Numbered from the stretch's first letter, positions 5,847-15,763 are shown. The stretch is 16,876 nt of DNA from Opitutus sp. GAS368 (GCA_945862035.1 CAMAXB010000032.1:1-16876), one strand, 5' to 3'. Translations and numbers: made by a program. The notes: generated by a model not told the origin, from the letters alone.

Positions 5847-6956
5847 ATGACCGCGCTCCCTCCTGACCAGATTGCCCGCCTCGAGGCCGCTCACGCCGCG
5901 CTCGCCCGCGGCCATGCCCACGAATCTGCGGGCGCGCTGGCCGAGGCCGTCCGCGGTTACGACGAGGCGATCGGCATCCTCGCGGCCTGGCCTGGTCCGC
6001 CGCCCGCGGGCGTCTGTCGCGATCTCGGCGTTGCCTGGATGAATCGCGGCAATGTTCTCCAACGGCAGGAGAGCCCCCGCGCGCTGGCCGATGCCGATCA
6101 GGCCTACGAACGCGCGATCCACCTCCTGAATTTGCTTCCCCTCGGGACCGATCCCGCCTTCGCCAACAGCCTCGGCGCCGCTTGGCTCAATCGCGGCCGC
6201 GCGCTGCATCGCGGCGGCACCCCCGCTTCCGTCGCCGCCGCGGTCGATGCCTACGCCACCTCGATCGAGATCCTCCGCACGCTTCCGCTCGACGCCAGTC
6301 CCTGGTTCCGCATCAACCTCGCCGGCGCCTGGATGAACAAGGCCAATGTCCTGCTGGGGCTCAATGAGCCCCACCGCATCAGCGAGGCCCGCCGCGCCGC
6401 CAAGGAGGCCCTCGCCCTCGTCGCCAGCGGAGAGCAGTCCGAGCCCATCTTCGCCGACATCGGCCTCAAGGCCCGGCGCGTGCAATGCGATGCCCTGGGC
6501 CAGCTGCTCGTCACCCCGGATCCGTTGAATGATGTCACCGAGCTCACCGCCGAGGCGAGCGACGCCGTCGACGACGGGCTCGCGCTCATCCGACACTGGG
6601 AACAAAAGGGCCTGACCGGGTTTCGTCCGCTCGGAGTGCGCCTGTTCCTGTTTGGCTCCCGGCTCTACACCCGCCACCAACCCCAGTTCGTCGCGGAGTT
6701 CATCCTCGAGAATCTCGATCCGGAGACCACGCCGGGCGCCTTTGCCGCCGTCGGGGATTTCCATCGCGTCGCCACCGAGGCCATCAGCCAGACCCGCGCC
6801 CGCCTGAACCAGGCCGGGATGATCACGCCGGGCACGCCCGGCGCCGATCGCCTGCTCGCGATCGCTCAAGCCCTGACCGCCGCCGAGACCCGCCTCGCCG
6901 AGGTCCGCGCCACTCACCTGGCCGTCGCGGCTCCGCCCCCGGTCACTCCGAGCTGA
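5847..6956 (+). CDS. TPR-like repeat protein of unknown function
   Basis: A soluble 369-residue protein without signal peptide or membrane segment. Residues 12-208 form four helical units of 49-50 residues (about 12-60, 61-109, 110-159, 160-208). The last three start GVAWMNRGN, GAAWLNRGR and GAWMNKAN, and each carries an A-Y-x-x-(A/S)-I-like second helix. This is TPR-like but each unit is longer than the canonical 34 residues. The C-terminal part (209-369) is helical with no motif I recognise; DDGLALIRHWEQKG is one of its helices. Such repeats usually bind proteins, so a scaffold role is likely, but the partner is unknown. The end overlaps the convergent oxidase gene by 14 bp. The start ATG at 5847 lacks a clear ribosome binding site. 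Confidence 0.75.
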   Translation: MTALPPDQIARLEAAHAALARGHAHESAGALAEAVRGYDEAIGILAAWPGPPPAGVCRDLGVAWMNRGNVLQRQESPRALADADQAYERAIHLLNLLPLGTDPAFANSLGAAWLNRGRALHRGGTPASVAAAVDAYATSIEILRTLPLDASPWFRINLAGAWMNKANVLLGLNEPHRISEARRAAKEALALVASGEQSEPIFADIGLKARRVQCDALGQLLVTPDPLNDVTELTAEASDAVDDGLALIRHWEQKGLTGFRPLGVRLFLFGSRLYTRHQPQFVAEFILENLDPETTPGAFAAVGDFHRVATEAISQTRARLNQAGMITPGTPGADRLLAIAQALTAAETRLAEVRATHLAVAAPPPVTPS

Positions 6957-8046
6957 TCACGCCGGCATCGATCTCCGCAACCGTTGCCCGGCCGGTCAGC
7001 ACCATCGCAAACTCCAGCTCCGTGCGCAGAATGTTGATCACGTGCGCCACGCCGGGCGCGCCGGCCGCCGCCAGACCGTAGAGATAGGGACGCCCCACCA
7101 GCACGGCGCTCGCGCCCAGCGCGAGTGCCTTGAGGATATCCGTTCCCCGGCGGATGCCGCCGTCAAAGAGGATCGGCACACGGCCCGCCACCTGCGCCGC
7201 GATTCGCGGCAGGACATCCAGCGTCGCCGGCAGGGTGTCGAGTGTCCGCCCGCCATGATTGGAAACCACGATGCCCGCCACCCCCTCCTGCACCGCACGC
7301 GCCGCGTCTTCGGCCGACATGATGCCCTTCAGCAAGACCGGCAGACGGGTGATCGAGCGCAGCCACGCAATGTCGGTCCAAGTGGGGGCCACCTCCAGCA
7401 GGCCGCTGGTGAACACACTGGCACCGGCGGCGAGGTGCCGGGTCGCCGCGGCGGGTTGGCCGCGCAGATTGACCGCCTCGACTCCCGGCATGAGGCGGAA
7501 ACCGGAACGCTGCTCCCGATTCCGGGGGCCGAGCACGGGCGCATCAACGGTGACCACGATGGCCTCGAATCCGGCGGCCTCGGCCCGCGCGACGAGCGAT
7601 TGGGTGAGGGCGCGATCGCGCTGCACGTAGAGTTGAAACCAGAGGGGAGCCTGAGCCTCGCGCGCAAGATCCTCCAGCAGCACGGTCGACTGCGTGCTCA
7701 CGATCATGCCCGCCTTCATCGCCGACGCACCGAGCATCGTGGCCCGCTCTCCTTCCGGATGCGCCATCTTCTGGTAAGCGACCGGCGCCAGCAGGATCGG
7801 ATGCTCGAAGGTACGGCCCAACAGCGTCACGCGGGTGTGTCCGCCCCGGAGGTCGGCCAGCACACGCGGGTGGAGCAGGCGTCGCGCGTAGGCGGCCGAG
7901 TTGGCCTGCAGGGTGAGTTCGTCGCCCACGCCACCACTGAAATACGCCCAGGCCGCGGGGCTCATGCGCTCCCGCGCCAGCGGCTCATAGTCGGCTACGG
8001 CAACGACATCGGGCGGGATCTGCGTCAGCGGCGGGAGGACGGTCAT
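6943..8046 (-). CDS. FMN-dependent alpha-hydroxy-acid oxidase/dehydrogenase
   Basis: A TIM-barrel flavoenzyme of the glycolate oxidase / L-lactate dehydrogenase family that oxidises an L-2-hydroxy acid to the 2-oxo acid. The 367 residues match plant glycolate oxidase in length. Visible active-site residues are Tyr35 (AYFSGG), Tyr140 (WFQLYVQRD), Asp168 with nearby arginines (VTVDAPVLGPRNREQR), Lys240 (VLLKGIMS), the catalytic His264 with Arg267 (VSNHGGR), and the FMN-phosphate block DGGIRRG (295-301) with GRPYLYG (318-324). There is no membrane-anchoring insert as in LldD-type dehydrogenases, so a soluble oxidase is favoured. The exact substrate is not determinable. The start MTVLPP at 8046 was chosen; longer readings run across the divergent peptidase start. 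It is convergent with the repeat protein. Confidence 0.92.
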   Translation of the reverse strand: MTVLPPLTQIPPDVVAVADYEPLARERMSPAAWAYFSGGVGDELTLQANSAAYARRLLHPRVLADLRGGHTRVTLLGRTFEHPILLAPVAYQKMAHPEGERATMLGASAMKAGMIVSTQSTVLLEDLAREAQAPLWFQLYVQRDRALTQSLVARAEAAGFEAIVVTVDAPVLGPRNREQRSGFRLMPGVEAVNLRGQPAAATRHLAAGASVFTSGLLEVAPTWTDIAWLRSITRLPVLLKGIMSAEDAARAVQEGVAGIVVSNHGGRTLDTLPATLDVLPRIAAQVAGRVPILFDGGIRRGTDILKALALGASAVLVGRPYLYGLAAAGAPGVAHVINILRTELEFAMVLTGRATVAEIDAGVISSE

Positions 8047-8151
8047 GCACCGCCACGCTGCCTCGCTTTTCCGCGGAATCCAAGCCCAACGCAGGCCAGT
8101 CCCACCGGGATCCGGGGTTGCCGCGATCGTCCCGACGGCTACCGTCCCGTC

Positions 8152-9975
8152 ATGTCCTCCCCCCTCAACGTCGCCCGCACGTGGGATCTGAGCGGATACT
8201 TTCCGCGCTTCGACGGACCGGAGTTCCCGGCCTTCAAGACCGCCCTGCGCCAGGATGTCGCCCGCCGCCTCAAGCACGCGTCGCTGCTCGACCCGTTGTC
8301 CGAATTGACCCTGACCGCGTGGCGCGACGAGATCTCCGCCTTCGAGGATCTCGCCACGCGCCTCGGGCATCTGTCCTCGTATGTCGGGTGCCTCGCCGCT
8401 GCTGATGCCGCCGCCGAGGCCTACCGGGCCGAGGAGGCGGCGCTCGCCTCCGTCAGCGCGGAGTTGGAGAAACTACGCGGTGAACTGCTCCGCGCGGTGA
8501 ACCACGCGCCCGACGCCCTCCTGGCCCGGCTTGAGCAGGCCCCCGGTCTGGCCGGCGCGGAATTCTTCATCCGGCGCCTGCGGCACGAGGCCGGTCTGCG
8601 CATGTCCACCGCGGAGGAGACCCTCGCTGCGGATCTGAACATTGACGGACTGCACGCCTGGAGCCGGCTGTACGACACGCTGACCGGCAAGATGACCTTC
8701 GAGATGAACTGGCCCGACGGCCGCCGCGAATCGCTCCCGATGAGTCAGCGGCGCTCGCTCATGGCCAACCCGGACCGCGCGGTGCGGCAGGCCGCCTTCA
8801 CCGGCGGCAACCGGGTCTGGGCCGCCCAAGAGGATACGCTCGCCGCCGCCCTCAACGGCATCGCCGGCACCCGCCACACCTTGAACCGTCGGCGCGGGGT
8901 CGGCCATTTTCTCGAGGGTTCACTCTTCGATGCCGCCGTGTCGCGGCGCACAATCGACGCGCTCTTCACCGCCATCCACACCCACGCCGCCCTGCCGCGG
9001 CGGGTGCTGCGGCTGATGGGACGCCTGCAGGGGACCGAGGGCGTGGCGTGGTACGACCAGGAGGCGCCCATGCGCCTGCCCTCGCCGCCGCCCGTCGATT
9101 GGGAGCAGGCGTGCGGCCTCGTGGCCCGCTCGTTTGCCGAGCACTACCCCGCGATGGGTGACTACTTTGAGGACATGCTTGTGCAGCGCTGGGTCGAATC
9201 CGAAAAACGCCCGAACAAGCGCCCCGGCGCGTTCTGCACCGGATCCGAGCTGACGCGGGAACAGCGCGTGTATCAGACCTACAATGACACCATGAACGAC
9301 GTGGTCACGCTGGCACATGAGGTCGGCCACGCCTTCCACTCCCACGTGCTGCGGACCACCCGCCCGCTCGCGACCAACTACCCGATGACGCTGGCCGAGA
9401 CGGCGTCAAACTTCGGCGAGATGCTCCTGATCCACGGCCTGCTCCGCGAGCCCGGCCTCGCGCCGGCCCAGCGGGCCTTTCTCCTCAACTGCGAGGTCGG
9501 CCGCGCGCCGAGCTACCTGCTCGACATCACGGCGCGCTACGAGTTCGAGCGCGCGTTCTACGAGGAGCGTACGGCCGGCGAGGTTTCCGTCAGCCGGCTC
9601 CGAAGCCTCATGACCGAGGCCCAGCGCAAGGTCTACGGCGACGCACTCGAGGTCGGCGGCGAGGATCCCTATTTCTGGGCGTCCAAGCTCCATTTCTACA
9701 TCTCGGGGCTCTCCTTCTACAACTACCCCTACACCTTCGGTTATCTGCTCAGTCACGCCCTTTTCGCCCAGTTCCGTCGGGAGGGCACGGACTTCCTGCC
9801 CCGGTACGAGGCCTTCCTCCGCCGGACCGGCAGCGCCACCTGCGAGGATGCGGTGCGCGAAACGCTGGGCCGCGACATCACCCAGCCCGAATTCTGGGCC
9901 GAGGCCATCCACTCAATTGAGCATCCGCTCAAGGAACTCGAGGCACTCCTGCCGTCGCTGGTCGGCACGAAGTGA
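8152..9975 (+). CDS. M3-family oligoendopeptidase (PepF-like)
   Basis: A 607-residue cytosolic zinc metallopeptidase that cleaves short peptides. The zinc-binding HEVGH motif gives His389, catalytic Glu390 and His393. The third ligand Glu416 lies in LAETASNFGE. The late conserved block NYPYTFGYLLSHALFA (about 523-538) supplies the substrate-facing Tyr/His residues of M3 enzymes. The N-terminal helical domain (about 1-200) is the oligoendopeptidase F-type cap, beginning with the family-like WDLSGYFP. The frame is open for 1.1 kb upstream, but that part is antisense to the oxidase gene and has no protein character. ATG 8152 is where family similarity starts. The divergent spacer to the oxidase gene is only 105 bp and must hold both promoters. 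Confidence 0.95.
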   Translation: MSSPLNVARTWDLSGYFPRFDGPEFPAFKTALRQDVARRLKHASLLDPLSELTLTAWRDEISAFEDLATRLGHLSSYVGCLAAADAAAEAYRAEEAALASVSAELEKLRGELLRAVNHAPDALLARLEQAPGLAGAEFFIRRLRHEAGLRMSTAEETLAADLNIDGLHAWSRLYDTLTGKMTFEMNWPDGRRESLPMSQRRSLMANPDRAVRQAAFTGGNRVWAAQEDTLAAALNGIAGTRHTLNRRRGVGHFLEGSLFDAAVSRRTIDALFTAIHTHAALPRRVLRLMGRLQGTEGVAWYDQEAPMRLPSPPPVDWEQACGLVARSFAEHYPAMGDYFEDMLVQRWVESEKRPNKRPGAFCTGSELTREQRVYQTYNDTMNDVVTLAHEVGHAFHSHVLRTTRPLATNYPMTLAETASNFGEMLLIHGLLREPGLAPAQRAFLLNCEVGRAPSYLLDITARYEFERAFYEERTAGEVSVSRLRSLMTEAQRKVYGDALEVGGEDPYFWASKLHFYISGLSFYNYPYTFGYLLSHALFAQFRREGTDFLPRYEAFLRRTGSATCEDAVRETLGRDITQPEFWAEAIHSIEHPLKELEALLPSLVGTK

Positions 9976-10137
9976 TCGATCGAATCGCGCCCGTCCTCCC
10001 GTTCCTCCGCGCGCAGTTCAGTTAACGCGGGCACGGAACCACGGGAGTGAACAAGATCGAGTCGGCCCCACGGGATGCGCGCTTGCGCCGGACGGGATCG
10101 GGTTCATCCTTCCCCCCGGAACCGCCTGCCCTGCGCC

Positions 10138-10887
10138 ATGGACACCCTTTACACGCTGTGCCGCTCGGTGGACAACCACTGCGCCCCGCCACTCACGACG
10201 GAGCAGGTGAAAGAGGTTGCGACCCACAAGCGGAACTATTTCGAACAGGAGGCAGCGCAGAATCCGCTGGTGCAGGCCATTCTAGGCCGCGGGACCGTCA
10301 CCTACTTCGGGATCGAACAGGACGACCGCCACGGTCTCCTGGTGGGACCCGCCGGTTTTTTTCGGACGCATGAGATCCTGCGCCGGTCCCGGCGCACCAA
10401 TGCGCCGCTGAAGATTGACGGCCACGAGTACCCGCACAACGAGGTGGCCGCTCTGTTCGGGCGCTGCATTCCCAACGCGAAGCTGCAGCACAACCCCTGG
10501 TTCTCACCCGCGCGCTACCTCACCTCGCTGGGGCTTGTCTGGGGCCTCACGGTGATCGCGGCCCACCTCGCTGCGCGCGACGAAGGCGAGGGCCGGCTCT
10601 TCGATCCCGCCATCCTCTACTTTCTCGGACTGGGCGGCACGGGCGCGGCCTTGGTGACCTCCGCGCTCGCCCGTAATCGCGATGTCCGTCAGGGCTCCCC
10701 TTGGAATTCCGCGACGTATCTTGATCTGAATGCCGACCTCGTGCGCCGACGTTCGGACTTGCTGGCCCTCGCCCGCAAGGAACACATTCCCCGGCAGCGG
10801 CCCTGCAAAACTCCCGCGTTCTATTACCCGCTCGTGCGCCGGATCGAAGCTCAGGGTTTCGACGAGGAACTCGGCCGCCTCCGCTAG
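10138..10887 (+). CDS. Hypothetical protein with two hydrophobic segments
   Basis: I do not recognise this 249-residue protein. The start MDTLYTL at 10138 was chosen over an in-frame ATG at 10075, whose extra 21 residues look non-coding (arginine- and proline-rich). A hydrophilic N-terminal part (1-125) contains TYFGIEQDD and GHEYPHNEVAALFGR. Two hydrophobic stretches follow, at about 127-145 and 157-178, the second glycine-rich (LGLGGTGAALV). The C-terminus is basic (about 179-249). The hydrophobic stretches could be a membrane hairpin or a buried helical pair. It lies 162 bp after the M3 peptidase gene and 33 bp before the isomerase-like gene, so co-transcription with the latter is possible. 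GC-rich third codon positions across the frame support real coding. Confidence 0.6.
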   Translation: MDTLYTLCRSVDNHCAPPLTTEQVKEVATHKRNYFEQEAAQNPLVQAILGRGTVTYFGIEQDDRHGLLVGPAGFFRTHEILRRSRRTNAPLKIDGHEYPHNEVAALFGRCIPNAKLQHNPWFSPARYLTSLGLVWGLTVIAAHLAARDEGEGRLFDPAILYFLGLGGTGAALVTSALARNRDVRQGSPWNSATYLDLNADLVRRRSDLLALARKEHIPRQRPCKTPAFYYPLVRRIEAQGFDEELGRLR

Positions 10888-10920
10888 CCTGCCCATCCTT
10901 CCCCCAACCCAAACTACCCC

Positions 10921-11913
10921 ATGACCCATCCCACCGTCGCCACTCCTGTCGATCGCCGCACCTTTCTCACCCGCGCCGGCCTCGCCGCCGCCGCGGCCTG
11001 CCTCACCCCCCGCGACCTGTCCGCCGCGGGCGCCCCCGCGGCCAAACCCGCGCCCGCCACCCATTTCGAAATCGGCCTGCTCGAAAAATGGTTTTTCGAC
11101 GGAGGCGAGGGCGGTCCCTTAAAATACACGCCCGAGCAGATGGCGCAGACGCTCGACGAGATCGGACTCGACCTGGAGCTGACCCTCCGGCGGAACGGCC
11201 ACATCACACCCGAAAAGGCGCCGGACGAGCTGCCCGCCATGGTCGAGGCCCTCGCCCGGAAGCAGCGCAAGATCCTGTGGGTCGCCCTCGACACGGTGCG
11301 CCCGGACGAACCCCACTGGGAAAAGGCGGTCCGCGTCGCCAAGCAACTTGGGATTCCCTCGTACCGGCACCGTGGCTTCCGCTATGAAGGCAGCCGCCCG
11401 CTCAAGGCACAGATCGCTGACTTTAATGCGATGGCCAAGGACTTTGCAGCGGCCAACAAGGAGATCGGCATTCAGGCGGTCTACCAAATCCATTCCGGGG
11501 CGCATCACGCCGGGGCGGTCGCCTGGGATCTCGACCTGATTCTCGACGGGGTCGACCCGCAGCACTTCGGCGTCGCGTTCGACGTTCGCCACATCACCGT
11601 CGAACAGGGGCTCGCCTGGCCCACCGCAGTCAGGCTCCTCGCCCCCCGCACGGTCGCGCTCTGCGTGAAGGACTTCCGCTGGGACGACACCCGGATCGTC
11701 GATGTTCCGCTCGGTCAGGGTCGGGTCAAGAAAGCGATCGTCGATCAGGTTGTCGCCGCGCACGGGGGCCCTCTCCCGATCTGCATCCACATCGAGTATT
11801 TTCGCAACTCTGCCGGCGTCCTCTACCCGGTTCCCTTCGAACAGCGGGCCGGCATCGTCGAGGCCTTTCGGCGGGATGCCCAAGTGCTGCGCGAGTGGCT
11901 GGGCATCGCGTAA
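10921..11913 (+). CDS. Tat-exported sugar phosphate isomerase/epimerase-like protein
   Basis: A xylose-isomerase-like TIM barrel (AP endonuclease 2 superfamily), 330 residues. The N-terminus carries a twin-arginine signal, DRRTFLTRAG (11-20), followed by an alanine-rich hydrophobic stretch, so the protein is probably exported folded. The barrel starts at HFEIGLLEKW (48-57). LELTLRRNGHITPE (85-98) is a block common in this family. Candidate metal/substrate ligands on successive strands include YQIHSG (188-193), AFDVRH (219-224), LCVKDFRW (247-254) and HIEYF (290-294). The reaction is unknown; relatives isomerise or epimerise sugars and cyclitols. Verrucomicrobia and planctomycetes encode many such Tat-exported copies. 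Only 33 bp separate it from the previous gene. Confidence 0.85.
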   Translation: MTHPTVATPVDRRTFLTRAGLAAAAACLTPRDLSAAGAPAAKPAPATHFEIGLLEKWFFDGGEGGPLKYTPEQMAQTLDEIGLDLELTLRRNGHITPEKAPDELPAMVEALARKQRKILWVALDTVRPDEPHWEKAVRVAKQLGIPSYRHRGFRYEGSRPLKAQIADFNAMAKDFAAANKEIGIQAVYQIHSGAHHAGAVAWDLDLILDGVDPQHFGVAFDVRHITVEQGLAWPTAVRLLAPRTVALCVKDFRWDDTRIVDVPLGQGRVKKAIVDQVVAAHGGPLPICIHIEYFRNSAGVLYPVPFEQRAGIVEAFRRDAQVLREWLGIA

Positions 11914-12095
11914 GCGCTTGGCGGCCGTGCCCCGAACCTCGCCCGCCCCGGCCGCGGCAACCCGGCCTTCGCGGGGCAATTTAACTTATTTTGTCCTCGG
12001 ATTTTCCAAAATCCCCCAAGATTGTGACACCTTATCGTTAATCGCGCCCTTTCGGTTGCGGACCCTCCCTTCAAGAACATCATTTCGATCCCTTT
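11914..12095. promoter_or_regulatory. Upstream region of the hydroxylase gene with a 16-bp palindrome
   Basis: The spacer turns AT-rich from 11979 on. It contains GGATTTT-CC-AAAATCC (11999-12014), a perfect 7-bp inverted repeat around two bases. TTGTGACACCTTATCGTTAA follows at 12022-12041. The palindrome could be an operator and the AT-rich run a promoter for the gene at 12096, but no pair of -35/-10 elements with standard spacing is convincing. Confidence 0.35.
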
Positions 12096-12968
12096 ATGTC
12101 CGACCATAGTCACAGCCACGGGGACAAGCACGACCCCAAGTTCTCCGCCCCGCTCTTCATGGTGACGGTGGCCGTCAGCCTCGCCGTTCTTTGCGGCGCC
12201 ATGGCTTGGCTCACGCCCACCGTCTGGCAGGCCCAACTCCAGGCCAGTGGCCTCGCGCTGTTCGCGGTCTTCCTCGTCGTCCATGCGGCGGCCGGCATCG
12301 GCGAGTTCTTTTTTCATCGCTACGTCCTGCACGCTCCCTTGGTTCCGTTTCTCAGCCACTTTTACAAGCAGCACACCCTCCACCACGCGCTGACCCGCGT
12401 CGGTTTCCAGAAGTCACGCAAGGGTGACGGTGAGGTGCCCTACCTCGTGGAGAATCACTACCCGATCGTGGAGGAAAAGCAGTTCGAGGCCTCTTACTTT
12501 CCTTGGTATTCGCTCATCGGGTTCTCCGCCTTCGCCAGCATCTTCCTGATTCCCGCCCAGATTCTGCTCCCGTCCGCCCCCGTGATGCTGGGCGGCTTCT
12601 TGGCCGTCACCTGGTCGATGTGCCTTTATGAGCTGATCCACGCAGTCGAACACTGGCCGCAAGCTACCTGGGATCGTCTTATCGAGCATCCGCGCTTCGG
12701 CTCCTTCTGGCGCAAGGCCTACGCCTTCCACCTCCGGCATCACGCCGACATTCGCTGCAACGAGGCCATCTCGGGCGTCTTCGGTCTGCCCGTGGTTGAC
12801 TGGGTGCTCGGCACCTATGTCGACCCCGAGACGCTCTACCGGCATGGCCAGACCACCAAGCCAGAGGAATTTGTCAGTCCGCGTCCCCGCTTCGGCATCA
12901 TTCGCTGGCTCGACCAGCGGGCCGACCATGCGGTGAAGCACCGCCGACAGCAGCGCAGCCGCGTTTAG
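12096..12968 (+). CDS. Fatty acid hydroxylase / sterol desaturase-family membrane protein
   Basis: A 290-residue integral membrane di-iron enzyme. The histidine clusters that bind the two irons are all present: HRYVLH (74-79), HTLHH (93-97), HAVEH (182-186) and HLRHH (212-216). Hydrophobic segments lie at about 18-40, 50-72, 136-158 and 162-184, so the clusters face the cytoplasm. Family members hydroxylate or desaturate fatty acids, sterols, carotenoids or other lipids; the substrate here is unknown. The N-terminus is unusual, MSDHSHSHGDKHD, with four His in 12 residues that could bind metal. The gene stands alone; the next rightward element is a broken kinase gene. A hairpin at 13032-13054 may terminate its transcript. 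Confidence 0.88.
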   Translation: MSDHSHSHGDKHDPKFSAPLFMVTVAVSLAVLCGAMAWLTPTVWQAQLQASGLALFAVFLVVHAAAGIGEFFFHRYVLHAPLVPFLSHFYKQHTLHHALTRVGFQKSRKGDGEVPYLVENHYPIVEEKQFEASYFPWYSLIGFSAFASIFLIPAQILLPSAPVMLGGFLAVTWSMCLYELIHAVEHWPQATWDRLIEHPRFGSFWRKAYAFHLRHHADIRCNEAISGVFGLPVVDWVLGTYVDPETLYRHGQTTKPEEFVSPRPRFGIIRWLDQRADHAVKHRRQQRSRV

Positions 12969-13233
12969 ATGTCGTCCGGCCAGGGCGGCCGATCCTCTGC
13001 CGGCGACCGTTACGATCTCTCGGATAAGGCCCCCGGCGTAACTCGCTTGCCGGGCTTTCACCCCACGGAGGCTTAAACTCCGATCAGTCCTGTCCCCGCC
13101 AATCCTTTGAGATAAGCGCCGGGGAACGATCAGGTCATCTCTGCCGATTCGAGGAAGAGCTCCCCCGTCTGCTTCCCCGCTCCGCGGGATTAGGACCTTT
13201 CTCCAACGTCGTCCTGCAGTTGTCCTCGTTGCA
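12969..13233. other. Hairpin-rich spacer before the broken kinase gene
   Basis: No convincing gene is present. A 35-codon frame starts directly after the hydroxylase stop but shows no support. Several inverted repeats stand close together: CCCGGC/GCCGGG (13032-13054), CGGAG/CTCCG (13066-13082) and TCCCCG/CGGGGA (about 13092-13125). The heptamer CGATCAG occurs as a direct repeat at 13081 and 13127. This may be a terminator followed by leftover leader of the broken gene, or a structured RNA. Confidence 0.4.
13029..13058 (+). terminator. Possible terminator hairpin after the hydroxylase gene
   Basis: A six-base-pair GC stem, CCCGGC (13032-13037) with GCCGGG (13049-13054), has an 11-base loop and is followed by CTTT. 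It lies about 60 bp after the hydroxylase stop. The T-tract is short, so intrinsic termination is only plausible. Confidence 0.4.
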
Positions 13234-13563
13234 GACCTGTGGCCCTACCTCTCTCCGCGCACGGGGCTGATCTGGCTCGCCGTGACGCTGACCGTTTCGG
13301 CGCTGCGCGTCGGGCTCAATGCCGCGTTCTTCCGGGCACCGCGCGCCGACTCCGATCTCGTGCTCTGGCGCCGGTTGTTCATGGCCGGAGTCATTGCCTC
13401 CGGCTGCGGCTGGCGCGCCTCCGGCTGGATCTTCTTGAGCGTGGCCGAGTCACTGCCACGAGTTCTGGTGGTGTTCATCAGCGCCGGCATGACCGCCGGC
13501 GGCGCCCGCTCCCTCGCTCCCATCCACGCTGCCTTCGCCCGCTCTCTCGGCATCGCGCTGTGG
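13234..13563 (+). pseudogene. N-terminal membrane-domain remnant of a hybrid sensor histidine kinase
   Basis: The frame reads DLWPYLSPRTGLIWLAV, then a membrane helix, a basic loop LNAAFFRAPRAD, LWRRLFMAGVIASG with a second helix, and LPRVLVVFISAGMTAGGARSLAP with a third. This resembles the N-terminal multi-helix sensor region found before the kinase core in many hybrid histidine kinases, whose third helix is typically followed by a SLAP-type turn. The homology stops soon after HAAFARSL (about 13550), before a fourth helix. No ATG exists in frame; the first usable start is GTG 13282, inside the first helix. The frame then runs on into nonsense to 13620. Together with the receiver fragment directly downstream in another frame, this indicates a gene destroyed by a large internal deletion. 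Confidence 0.65.
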
Positions 13564-13574
13564 CGTAATCAGGG

Positions 13575-13799
13575 GACCTCGTTCTCCTGGATCTCCACCT
13601 GCCCGGCATCGATGGCCTAGAGGTAACCCGCCGCAGCCGCCAGCGCCTGAATGGACGCCCGCTGCCCATCGTGGCCCTCACCGCTGACGCGATGGAGGGC
13701 AACCGCGCCGCCTGCCTCGAGGCCGGAATGGGCGACTTCCTCCCAAAACCCATCCGCCTCCCGGAGTTGCAGCGCGGACTCGCCCGCTGGCTGGGATAA
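13575..13799 (+). pseudogene. C-terminal receiver (REC) domain remnant of the same hybrid kinase
   Basis: The 74-codon frame begins DLVLLDLHLPGIDGLEVTRR and ends ARWLG-stop. It is the C-terminal two-thirds of a response-regulator receiver domain. The phosphoacceptor Asp is in LLDLHLPG, the conserved Thr in VALTADAM, and the conserved Lys in FLPKP. The N-terminal acidic pair and first helix of the domain are missing, and an in-frame stop (13566-13568) precedes it, so it cannot be translated as a working domain. It lies in a different frame from the membrane fragment ending about 15 bp before it. The kinase core (HisKA, HATPase) that should lie between is absent. The sequence is well preserved, which suggests the deletion is fairly recent. 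Confidence 0.8.
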
Positions 13800-13893
13800 C
13801 GCGCCGGGCCACGCGGCCGTTTCCGGCGGAGCGATCGGCCGAACGGCAGTCGCACCGCTTGTGTTCGCTCGCGAGTTGACGGATTATCCCCCG

Positions 13894-15714
<1,821 letters not shown>

Positions 15715-15763
15715 TCCTCAGCAGGTCGTTTCCGTTGCCGCGCCCATGGGACGGATGAGCGAT

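Noticed and set aside
7042..8151. Very long open frame upstream of and in frame with the M3 peptidase gene (977 codons in total)
   Set aside because: It is antisense to the well-supported alpha-hydroxy-acid oxidase, and its translation is rich in Arg, His and Gln without protein character. High GC content makes such shadow frames common.
12969..13076. 35-codon frame starting directly after the hydroxylase stop
   Set aside because: It has no recognisable motif or membrane segment, and it runs through the probable terminator hairpin.
12969..13233. Riboswitch (c-di-GMP GEMM, cobalamin) before the kinase remnant
   Set aside because: Hairpins are present, but I could not find the conserved core bases of any riboswitch class I know.
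13651..13893. Longer N-terminus for the ABC exporter
   Set aside because: This part overlaps the receiver-domain remnant in another frame. Family similarity begins only after the GTG at 13894.
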